NCBI GenBank assembly: GCA_947561715.1
Contig: OX387199.1
Coordinates: forward strand, 1,741,001-1,805,000
Origin: Ascidia mentula
Taxonomy: Eukaryota > Chordata > Ascidiacea > Phlebobranchia > Ascidiidae
Direction of reading: 5' to 3'
DNA: 64,000 nucleotides
Shown here: positions 37,301-47,551 of the stretch, one piece after another
Numbering within the stretch: the first letter of the stretch is position 1
Layout: each line of letters begins with the position of its first letter
Made by a program: the position numbers and the translations under genes
The notes under the pieces: generated by a model
Database searches by the model: none
The model's input: only the letters and a program-made list of their open reading frames with translations
Told to the model about the DNA's origin: nothing

Positions 37301-40300
37301 GTTGTTTACAGGTTTAAACTTATGTTCAATATGACCATTCAATGTAGATAAAGAGCTAACATAATGTATTATGAAATGCACTGTAATTGAGGTATTTCTC
37401 AAAAATTAAAAATACAATATGATGTATCTCAAATCTACCTGAAAACTAGTTCACTTACTTTTGTCTGGTCAGTTGGTGTAAAATGTTTAGCAAATGTTTT
37501 AAGAAATTCATCGACTGATTCTTCTTTCTGGGTATCAACTATTAACTGTCCCTTAATTGCTGAGCAAGTTTTGGCCAAATCCTTTATTACTTGAGCAGTC
37601 ACTTTATGGCTGATTAAGAAGTCCTGGCAATAATAAAACAGAGTTTACTCATTTTTTAAGAATCTCAGATTTTATTGCTTAAAATATTATTCTACCTGAA
37701 TATTGAGGCTTGTTTGATTTAACAAAACTTCAAAACTTCCATGATAAAACTTACAACTTTTTGACACTTTAATGTTATGAGACTTTTTTGTATCACTAAA
37801 TACACAACCAATATTATAAGCATCAGTTGGAAGTATCTTTCCAGTTAAAGTAAATGTTTCTGGCAACAGATGAAGATTGTCTGTGTAAAATGTTGCATCA
37901 TCAACTTCATGCAACCATGAGCAAATTTGCAAAAGTTTTTTTCCCTTAACTTCAGCTTTTTGTAGTTGGTCGTGGCAGAACTCCTTGAGTAGGTTTTTCT
38001 TTTCAGTCATTTCTTTACACTTTGTGTCACTGAAACAAACTTTTGCAACTTCACTAACCTTGTCATTACAAAGACCAAAAACAAACTTTGTAACAGCTTC
38101 CCATCTGTTTGTTTTTAGTTCGGGAAGTAATTTGGAAAACTCCTCGACACTTAAAAAAAAGACAAGGTAACAAGCAGCAAAATATTCTTGCCAAATCAAA
38201 TGTGAGAAGTTGTTCATAAAATGTGTATCCAAAAATGTCATGTTCCAATTCTCCTCAGTCACGAATGTTGTTAGAATCCCACTTAATGTCTTTGGCACAA
38301 TTCCTACCTCTTTCAGGTCATCAGAAGTAAAAACAAGTTTCTGATTTTTAAATCCATTCCATGCTAATCTAGCTATTTTGCTTAAATATTCTTCTTTTTT
38401 AATTTCTTTTCCCCTAATAAAGTCCTGCTTATAATAGTACTTGAATCCATTTGCAAAAACATGAGTAAGAGAGTGAAATCGACCATCACAACCCACTTTA
38501 AGATTTTTCCATATGACGAAAGCAATAAAAATGCATTTTGCTGGGACATAGCAAGAATACAAAAAGTTTGGATTGCCTTTTATGACATTCCACACATCAG
38601 CACCCTTATCTCTGCAAATCTGGTTGCAAAGACTTTCTTGGGATTTTTTATTAAGGCCCATAACTTCCGCAACGAACAATGGTCGACTTACTGGACTAAT
38701 TGAGAAAAAATGCTTCTGTCGAGATGTGAAAAGTTTTTTTGCATTTTGAAGCAATTCACCCCTCATAAGAGCATAAATATAAAGTAAAGGGTTGTTTTTT
38801 TTGTGCGAATCCACACTTTCATATTCTAAGTTCCAATCAGCTGCAGCTTCATCGAGGCCATCCATGGTAATTAACACATTGTGGGAGTTTTTTAAAAATT
38901 CGTAAAACTGTTTTTCTTTGGTTTTTGAATCACTTAAATCACTTATGATAGAATCACTCAAGGCATCCGAATTCAACGAATATTTAAGCAAAAACCTTAC
39001 AAAGGTTGTGGGGGTTTCAAACTTAATGTTTTTCACAGAAATGTAGAAACAATATTGGGTTTTATCAACATTCTCCATTGCACCATCCATTGCTTTTTCA
39101 GTTATTACTTTGGATAGTGTGGTTTTCCCTACCCCTGGTTGTCCAATTAATGCTACAATGTTTGCAAATCGAGGCTGGTTTCTACCTTTTGCTGCTGTTT
39201 CGGCTCTTGCAAACAGTTCCTCAACTGATACTTTACTGTCGTGTTTTAAGTCTATTCTTTCATAATCTTGACTCCTGTTGTAATGTCCATCTTCATCACT
39301 GTATTGTGGGATGACTGTTTTCTTTCTACGCTTGTTTGGAGGTTTATAACCAATGGGGTAAACTGCTTTAGATGGTTGATCTGTTATGTCAAGTGGACAA
39401 ACTTCAATTTGTTGTTGAGTTAAAGTGAGAAAACTCTTTGATTTGCATTGTTTTTTAGCTGCTTCACACAACAAGTTTTCCATATCACTTTCGTCAACTG
39501 AAAAAAAATTGAGGTTATATATAACCAAGAATCAGGTTTAACATAACCTCTTTCAATGTTGGGCATTGTTAAATTTATCAGAATTGTTACAGTTTTCTGT
39601 TGAGCTTCTAATTCTTTTTGAATTAGTTAAACCTGATTCTGTTTAAAAATAATTGGTCCTGTTCAATGCATTCAAATTTTTTTTCGATTCAATATTGAAA
39701 ACCAATGTATAGCCTAAGATAGTAAATCTAAAAAAGGTTTTCGTTACAAAACCAAAGAAAACATTAAAAACAAATTATCATAATACAAAAAACACAAAAC
39801 CAATCTGTTTCACTAATTTCATCAATTTTTAAACATAAAATAAATTTACCAAGAGGTGTTGATGGAATCAGATTTTGATTTCTTTCATAGTAATGGTCTA
39901 AATTGTAAACATTTGTGAGAAAACGGTCTTTGTAACCACAATACCCATAAAATCACATACTATTTATGTTCACATCTCCACCAACACCAACAGCACTGCC
40001 ATCAATTTTTGCTGCGTCTGTTGATATGATTTGATGGATTCCTTGGTTGCGCATTGTTTGAAGGTCATGGTTTATTGGTGTTCTAGTATTTGGTGTAGCT
40101 TCTCTTTGACTTACACCAACATTTTCCGAACAAGGTTCAAATTGCTGAAATACAATAGGACTATATTGCATTATCATGATGTTATATTTCATTTTTAAAA
40201 GTAACCTTTGCAATTAACTGTTTTAATGCCATTGGCTTATGACCTCCAGATAATAGCTAACAACCCCAACACCCATGTGTGTGACAACAACTCATAAAAT

Positions 40301-42414
40301 AAAAAAAATTTTTATTAAAGAAAGTAACTTTGTACAAAGTTTACCTGGTTGGGTTGCTGAGGTATTTGTGGTTGTGGAAAACTTTCGGTTTGGTTGAAAG
40401 CTGGTACATTGGTCGCCTGTGGGATTCCTTGACCTGGTTGTGTTGACTGAGGACAATTTGTTTGTCCAACATCTTGCGGTAAGGAATCCTATAATGAAAT
40501 GGTCAGATATCAACTGGTTTTCAGTGTTCAGACCCGGACAGGTAATAAACTTGGATTTGCTGGATGGCTGCAGAAGCATATATGTAAAAAAACAAAGCAA
40601 GATTATTCCTTTTAGGACCCTCCTGCACAAAACAATACTAACTGCCTGTCACAATGATGGGTTGTTTGTTGCTAATTATATTCTTGCTTTATTGTGAGTT
40701 GTGCCTCGACAAGTTACTTAATATATTTTAAATAAGACAGGTGCCAAACCGATGTTGGCTTAATTTTCATATCTGTGTGAACCTAAATTAAGAGCAAATA
40801 TTTATTAGATCGCATAATGATAGTTGGGTGAAATAGCATTGTTTTATCAGCACCTATGTGAAAAATGTAACTAAAAAGACAGTTTGCTTGTAACAAAATA
40901 CTGATCACATATCAATTTGTAGTACGAATGTTACTGAAACCGAAAAGGGCAAGTTTTGTGTTGTTTGAAATTACAACTGAAAAAAAACTTACATCGCAAT
41001 GTTTTTCCTTATAACTAGATGTTTAAGTTGTTGAAAGTTTACCAAAATGTGTTTGCAACTCAACTGTATCAAAACAATTGTAGCTTAAGCAACATACTTG
41101 CAAGCATAATGCAGGGCGGCCAGGCCATTGGTGACGTCACACACGAATATATTTGGATTTCAAACAAATGACAATTCTTAATTATTTATATTAGCACACA
41201 TTTGCAGAAAGGTTGCTAAATCTCATCACCAACAAGTTGTTTTTATTGGGGATATGAATGCCTCTCTTTAATTTGCTTGAGCATAGTATTCTTCATTACA
41301 CTTCATGTAGCAACTATTTTTGCCATGTTGTTAAAAGACATGCTTGGTAGGATTTGATCAATAATTATCCATATCTGGCCAGTCCAGGACTTTTTTGTAA
41401 GGTTAGTAGTGTTTTGAAGTAGTGATATATAAAAGCTTCAGTTTGCCAAGCTTTTTAGGCTGAATCAACAATCTTGGTGAATCTTCAATTTCAGTCAAAC
41501 AATTTGTTCAAATTTGGCCGAAACCAATCTTCCACGCACACAAATATTCTTGAACAACAGCAACAGTAAATGGCTTATGATTGTATAGCAACAATAAAAC
41601 TCTTATTGAGACAGGATATTTTGGCGGTAAGTCATAGCCTTAATGATCACCAAGACCATGCATATCCATTTCAAAAATGCTTAAAGGTTAAATGGTAGAC
41701 ACAAACAAGCCAGTTATTGGTTTGTTTATACATTAGTTGGTATTTATGCACATTAGTACTGTCTGTCTGCCAGTAAAACTGCTGCAAAAATGTCAAAACC
41801 TGAACATAAAGGTTCACCTTGTGTCATAATTGTGGTTCAGCGCGGGAGTGATGTATGTGGTTTAACCAGCAAAAACCAAAATAACCCACCGAGCTACCCA
41901 ATTACAATGAAAAATATCGTTTGGTAAAGAATGCCACAAGCGTTAATATTCAATTTTACCCAAAACTCACTCTAAATATAAATTTAAATGGTTATAAAAG
42001 ATCTTTTAAACAAAAAATTTTAAAACTATTTTCAAGAAGTAATCTGGACATACCCGACTTGTTTGGTTTCGGAACATTTTAGAACTGTCATCATCATAAT
42101 TCTGGTCCATTCTGCTTGCTTTTGATGGTAATTCACAACAGTTTTGATCAACTGCAACTCTTTTTCTCTTTAATGTATGACAAAAATTAGTTTAAGTATA
42201 AGTTTGAATGGTTATAAAAGATATTTTAAACATAAAATTTAAAAATTATTTTCAAGAAGTAATCTGGACATACCGGACTTGTTTGGTTCTGGAACTCTTT
42301 AGAACTGTTACCATCATAATTCTGGTCCATTCTAGTTGCTTTTGATGGCAATTTAGAACAGCTTTGATCAAATGCAACTCTATTTCTCTTTAATGTGTGA
42401 CAAAAATTAGTCTC
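31335..42414 (-). CDS. NLR-B: NACHT-LRR protein with extra N-terminal exons
   Basis: Paralogue of NLR-A. Exons 5' to 3': 42274-42414, 40345-40488, 39961-40144, 39850-39897, 37696-39497 (NACHT), 37459-37623, 37009-37170 (LRR), B 36773-36928, C 36441-36494, D 36023-36178, LRRs 35189-35350 and 34851-35012, B 34485-34652, C 34048-34101, D 33560-33715, LRR 32016-32177, and 31335-31487. The first five exons sum to 2319 nt, exactly 773 codons, which supports the joins. NACHT features are GQPGVGKTT, VLITMDGLDEA, TSRQ and FSHLIWQEYFAA. The N-terminal exons are Gln/Pro/Asn/Ser-rich and end in a Gly/Val/Asn segment resembling amyloid motifs. The first (ATG) and last (stop) exons were not found, so the limits are minimal. 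A Penelope-like element sits in the intron between 33560 and 32177. Confidence 0.82.
32262..33245 (-). mobile_element. Penelope-like element remnant with inverted ends
   Basis: The minus strand at about 32540-32740 encodes a GIY-YIG-type stretch (IYSIPCGECEGVYIRETRRA) typical of Penelope-like retroelements. Outer segments 32262-32490 and 32970-33245 are inverted repeats of each other, sharing GGAGCGCTTCTAGGAAAAGG and ATAGCAGGCGAAACGTCGG on opposite strands. Penelope elements are known to carry LTR-like ends in varied orientations. The reverse transcriptase core is not present. It lies in an NLR-B intron. Confidence 0.8.
33192..33223 (+). ncRNA. Hammerhead-ribozyme-like core of the Penelope end
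   Basis: CTGAGGA (33192-33198) and GAAAC (33219-33223) fit the two conserved hammerhead strands (CUGANGA and GAAA), separated by a segment that can start and end with GCC/GGC pairing. Penelope ends are known to carry hammerhead motifs. The opposite end keeps the GAAACGTC part near 32283-32290 on the minus strand. Activity is not shown. Confidence 0.5.
34170..34260. repeat. Short hairpin repeat family member
   Basis: CAGATGGCCACTATTTCGAT near the left is inverted as GGTTGAAACAGTGGTATCTG on the right, around a ~30-base centre. Relatives with GTTTCAACCT / AGGTTGAAACAGTGGCCATC text occur near 19390-19470, 51080-51165, 52730-52790 and 53985-54108. It lies in an NLR-B intron. Confidence 0.6.
37696..39497 (-). 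other. NACHT exon of NLR-B
   Basis: One 1802-base exon with the same entry phase (1) and exit phase (0) as in NLR-A. Walker A GQPGVGKTT and Walker B LITMDGLDEA are intact. The conserved linker PQYSDEDGHYNRSQDYE precedes the P-loop. Roughly two thirds of residues look identical to NLR-A by eye. Confidence 0.92.
39961..40144 (-). other. NLR-B exon with candidate amyloid (RHIM-like) motif
   Basis: A 184-base exon between the Gln/Pro-rich exon and the short HYYERNQN exon. Its last 16 codons (39961-40010) read KIDGSAVGVGGDVNIN, with the splice completing a further Asn. The V-x-V-G-G-D-x-N order recalls the RHIM core (V/I-Q-V/I-G-x-x-N), but the Gln is Gly here. NLR-A has no counterpart. Function is inference only. 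Confidence 0.55.
41098..41145 (-). other. Ankyrin-like exon fragment
   Basis: The minus strand reads VTNGLAALHYACK and then a GT donor (GTATGT). The G-x-x-ALHYA order is the core of an ankyrin repeat. A related but degraded piece (text ...YYACK, same downstream intron sequence) lies at about 42925-42950. Neither could be linked by phase to NLR-B, and one short motif is weak evidence. Confidence 0.3.
42054..42414 (-). repeat. Tandem duplicate of an NLR-B N-terminal exon
   Basis: The exon 42274-42414 (KRNRVAFDQSCSKLPSKA) and its 3' flank are repeated at about 42054-42172 (KRKRVAVDQNCCELPSKA) with a period near 220 bases. Donors are kept in both (CCG|GTATGT and CGG|GTATGT). The lower copy has lost the CAG acceptor and the preceding codons read from intron text, so it may be skipped or use a weak internal AG. 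Confidence 0.7.
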
Positions 42415-42999
42415 CTGCAAAACAGAATGTTTGTCTCTTGCATCAAAAATGTACAAAAAAATATCCCCATACATTCCAATAAATTGCACTATAAAAAGTA
42501 GTATATATTATATAATATAAAGCAGTACTTTATAACAGGTAGGAAAAGAAATATAACAATTCTACTTCCACCTAAACTACCACCTAAACTAACAAATCAA
42601 AAGGACAAAATTTTGACATTGCATTTTCACCATCAAATATAGCCGGTCTAACAATACCTTATTACCTCCCACTATTTGCTGATCTTTGCAAAAGGTAATC
42701 AGCAAATAAGTTACAAGAAAAAAAAAAGTTTTAAAACATGCTGGCTTGCTACTTCCATTTATACAACAACTAACTTGGTTATGCAACATTTACATCATAA
42801 TAAAGTCATTCCTATCTATCACTAGGCCATTGTTCCTTTATACAGTAGTTTAGGTTGTTGGAATTTAATCAAAAGGTGTTTGCGACACAACTATAAAAAA
42901 ATTCATAGCTCATGCAACATACTTGCACGCATAATAAAACTGACAGTCAACATTTGTGCAATGAAACGCACTTGGACGACATCCAATATTTTAAAAGAA

Positions 43000-45900
43000 C
43001 TTTTAAAAAACTGATATTTAGGGAAGTGGCCAAAACGAATATCAGGATATTTAACAACATTTTTCACAAAAATAGCGGTTTTCAACCACAGAATACTAAA
43101 ACACCAAACCCATAATCCGAAGTAAGCTACAGAAACGCTTATGAGACATTATGAAGTCCACAATTAAAAATAAGGTTTTCGTTACTACAACTGTGGGTTT
43201 TGTTTAGTTCATGTACGTGTGTTTTATAAATATGTGAAAATAAATGCTTGCTATTCCTTCAAAATTTACAATAAATACGAACAAAATAAATTCAAAGCAA
43301 GAATGAGCGATTATCTCATACAAAGACCCTGATTGGGTGATAAGCAAAAGTCAAATGTGCGTGTCAAACCCTAGAATATTGGACCTGTAGTATTCTATTG
43401 GACAAATGCCAAACTCCTCTATTGTACAAAGATAAAGTGAAAGCAGGGCAAAAAAACTTAACAAAGGAGAATAAAAATCAATTAGCCTACATTGCGGCCC
43501 TTTTTCATGCTAGATCCATCATCCACAAACTGGAAAGATATGAAACAACGAGAGATCTTCATAATGCGCAACAAAAACTTGGTTATACAGAAGGAAGCTG
43601 AAGAGCAAGAGAGTTCTCTACCTACAAAACACCCGCCCAAAGAATCATCAACCAGTTAAAGCAAACTTTTCCATTCCGAACAACGAACTGTTTGGTGACG
43701 AAGTATACAGACCTTTTATCTGCGGAACGAACGCTTGATGGTGGCAGAAAAATTCAGACCAAAATAAAAGTGAGTGGGTGACCCATATACCTAGAAGAAA
43801 ATCTGACCAACACTGCTGTGTCAAGTATTGTTCGTTACAAGAACAATTTGTTTGAAAGTTAATTGCGCGCAGTGTTGTTGCCAAAAGTTAAAGCCTAACC
43901 AAATACAATTACAAAACAAGCGCCTGTTCTGAGACTAAAGTACAGAAATTATACGCCCAATTGCATTATTTTTACTTCATAAAAGTAACACAAAGTTACT
44001 TTGTCCTATTATGACATCAACTGTGGGATCAAAACGTGTACATGTTATTAAATTATCTGTGGAACGCTGAACAAACACTTGGTTGCCAAACTCGTTGATG
44101 TAACATTTGCGTCAATCCTCTGTAGCCGTAAAGCAGGGGTTTCCAAACTGCTGGGTTTGTGGCAACTGAACATTTAGGGTCGGTACAACAAAAAGTGGAA
44201 CTTACAGTATGTGCACTGTTACAAATAATTGCTGCAGTGAATCATTGGCGTCATGTATGTTATTATAGATTATCGACCTTAAAAGCGCCAGCACTCGTTA
44301 TGTATATATATCTTGACAGTCTGACTACCAGGCAACCTCCTAGTCAGTTAGTCCACAATGTAGCAAATTGAGAAGAGCTTGAAAAGCTAATGCTGTTGGC
44401 CATTCAAATAAAGTTGTTTAAAGAGGTTGGAACCGGTTGGTCGTTTGACAAAAAAGCAAAACAATCAAAAAAATGGGATCCCATTGAATGAAAAACTACA
44501 CAAACGTCACCCAGGAATCAGGTTTATCACAATAGGTGGCGGAAGTTGGCAAAATGAAAATATACATCATGTGATCATGTAGCAACCAATCAACAACACA
44601 ACAAGTACTTAACAACCGAAACTTCCGCTAGCTGAGTGTTTTTGTCCGCAATGGGTAGATAGTTGCTGCAATAAAACATCACGTATGCAGTAAGTTGAGC
44701 GACCAAAGCTCATAAAAAAATATTTTATAGTTATAACGAGACAATTGTGATATTTCCACTTCAAAACCCCGCAACACCACTGGTAAGACGATTTAACACG
44801 TCACTAACAAGAGAAGAACTCACAACGCTTGGTTGCTTGTTGACCAGATGAGGTTGTTCAAAGAGATTGGAAACCGGTTGAATGTTTGAAGTTAAAACAA
44901 ACATCCCAATAATTTATCTGTGAAGAAAAACTACACAAACGCCATTTGCGTCAAGAATTTGATAAACAAAAAAAAAATGCTTAGACGAAAAGTTTTTTTT
45001 GATCTCAACTTCACACAAAATACACTGGGTCACTATATAGGCTTGTACTGTTATCAAGTCATTTAACTATAATTGTTGGTCAATAAATACGTAACAAATT
45101 ATATAACTTTGAAACACAGGAGGTCGAGGTATTTTTTAAATCAAATTATCAAACTACGATTGGTGTGAAAAGGTTTGGTTATCCTGGTAAAGAAAATGTT
45201 TTCTACGAAGCAGATCTGACACAAGTCGTCACGGTAGTTGGTTAAATACAACAGCACTTATTTCAACATAATGTGATCGTAGCAACACAAGTTCTTTTAC
45301 CAACAAGGTCTGGCGACCGAGGTACAAAGTTTCGGAAAACAATCGCCCTGTCTACTTTTCTACGCGAACGAGCGATGCGGCACAGAGGCGCCACCAAGTG
45401 TCAATAATACATAGTTTTGTTGGTGGACATTTTCCAACAATCAAGACCCTGTTAGATTTACATTTTGACGTTAGTGTTGTGTAAGCGATGAACTTAGAGG
45501 TTAAGTATCGCCTATAACAAACAAACTGGTCAAATGATTGTTGACAAAAACGATATTCCGTTCTGTTGTGAAACAACTTAAGTGCGTCCTGTTTCCATGC
45601 CAACGCTCAATATCGATTGGACATTTACGAAATTATCTGCATTCAATCGCAAAAAAAGAGAACCTTCTACTCATAAAATACCCGACCGGAGAATCATTAA
45701 CCATCGGGCAAACTTTTCGATTCCGAACAACGAACTGTTTGGTGACGAAGTAAACAGAACTTTTACCTGCGGAACGAACATCTGATGATGGCGACAAAAA
45801 TCAACAGGGTAATGTCAATAAAGTCAGCGAGAGAATTATTTCTTACATTTAATCAATACCGCCTCCAGTGACAGAAGTGCATCTAATAAGCTTGAGGTTC

Positions 45901-47000
45901 TTAGCAACCGTTGCCAACTAATAAATTCCTAGTTTTTTAAGCAGTGTATTTTTACTTTACATGTTTCGTGCAAACAATTTCACAAAAACAACAAAATTTA
46001 TTTTTTCCAACGGCAGTTTTGCATTCGTGGCAACCGAAGTCGGCCGCTAAGCTGGGTGATCAGACCTGGTATTGGGCCGCGTTCACCCAACTACAATTCA
46101 TTTACTTAGTGCAAAATCACATTACATTGTAACCGTTCACCTTCAAACGTTGCTGCTGTTCCGGCTACAGATAAGATACGCTTAAATGACAACTACGTGA
46201 GAATATATGTACGTTGGCTCAGTGCCGGATTAACTATTTAAGCAAACATGGCACATGTCTTAGTTGCTGTTAAAAATCTAGGCTAAGTTAAATAACTTTA
46301 TGATGTAAAGTTAGCGATTAAATTAAAATTACCTTTTATTTTTGATATTTCAGGCGTTTCACTTCACCATTATACAAAGTACTTTATATTATTTATCAGC
46401 TGTGTTAGTGAATATGAAATATAAAAACTAACCTGTACAAGCCGACACCGAGGTACTCCCAGTCATAATAACGACACATCCAACGTGCGAGTAGTAAATG
46501 AACGGCGTTGCCTGGATTGGAATCTGACTCTTGACCTCTGCATAACATTTGCTCGATGACAGCTTTTCACACAAGTTTCACGAACAGAAATTGCTCAAAA
46601 TGTTTAAACATTAGATTTATTAGCGCATTGTGCAAGCAAAAGTGATTGTTATTCACGAATAATGCGTATTATTAGCACTAATATGAGCGTTTAACTTGGC
46701 TAATGATGTCGAAATATTTGAATACGCAACCACTACAGATAAATTGGTAACATTGAAACTATATGGGTATAGTTTATAAATGCTGATTATTATCAACACA
46801 TGCAATTTGATCGCAGGTTTGGTCACAAGTATTCTCACCTTACAGAAGTTTTTTCTTCGATTCGAAACCAGGTTATCCTGAGCGAGAATCGACCGATCAT
46901 CCAATTGCCTGCCCTTAATTACAACTTACACTTAAATGGATGTGGTAGTGATGGTGGGGATTGTGGTGTTATCCAAGTAGAGACTCCATGTAACTATTGG
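43000..47000. other. Stretch with diverged local duplicates, no clear gene
   Basis: About 43600-43760 and 45640-45800 are related (shared CATTCCGAACAACGAACTG, GTTTGGTGACGAAGTA, CTGCGGAACGAAC). About 44400-44520 and 44850-44970 share GAAAAACTACACAAACG and flanking text. A hAT-like left end lies near 44135. No conserved reading frame, splice-supported exon or named family was found. Confidence 0.5.
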
Positions 47001-47116
47001 CCGAAATGTTGGTGTACGTTACATTGCATCCGGTGACTCTGGAATCGTGCAGTTATCAGTATAAGTGGGAAGCAGAGGCTTGGAGTCGGGATCTTCTACG
47101 TTGATCAGACTTCCGA

Positions 47117-47551
47117 GTGCAAACCAGAGAGACAACTTGTTCAACCAAGGCGCCATGCAATGAAGTGATGAATAATAGAAAATATTTTTTACATCATTCA
47201 AAACAAGATGTAAACATTCCGAATCTTGACCCTTTCAACGCTTCTATGATTGAGAATGTGATGAAGCGGATGGTATGCGAACTTGAAGTACGCTGTCATC
47301 AAGACGATACCATCGTAAGCGTTGCAAACGTAACAAAACCGTCATTCTTTGGTCAGAATTTTCAATTTTTAGTGATTTTATCGGATCGCAACGTTTGTAG
47401 TAGGCGTATACGCTACATATCCCCTGCACATAGCTATCAGCGAAATGATGATATTCGGGAAAAGAGCAGTACGGACAGCACTGCAAAACGACTTTACTGG
47501 TTTTGTATAGTTGTAGACGGGTCACTCGGTACTATCCATTACTGGTATTAA
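47117..47551 (+). CDS. Uncharacterised open frame, 144 codons
   Basis: The longest open frame outside the NLR genes on this side (MQTRETTCSTKAPCNEVMNN at its start, an acid/hydrophobic mix later). It resembles no family I know. Its 3' part (from 47471) overlaps the start of duplication copy B, where A and C encode a different upstream sequence, so the frame spans a duplication junction. A shorter minus-strand frame at 47019-47157 (MAPWLNKLSLWFALGSLI) is also protein-like but unsupported. Treat both as weak candidates. Confidence 0.2.
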   Translation: MQTRETTCSTKAPCNEVMNNRKYFLHHSKQDVNIPNLDPFNASMIENVMKRMVCELEVRCHQDDTIVSVANVTKPSFFGQNFQFLVILSDRNVCSRRIRYISPAHSYQRNDDIREKSSTDSTAKRLYWFCIVVDGSLGTIHYWY

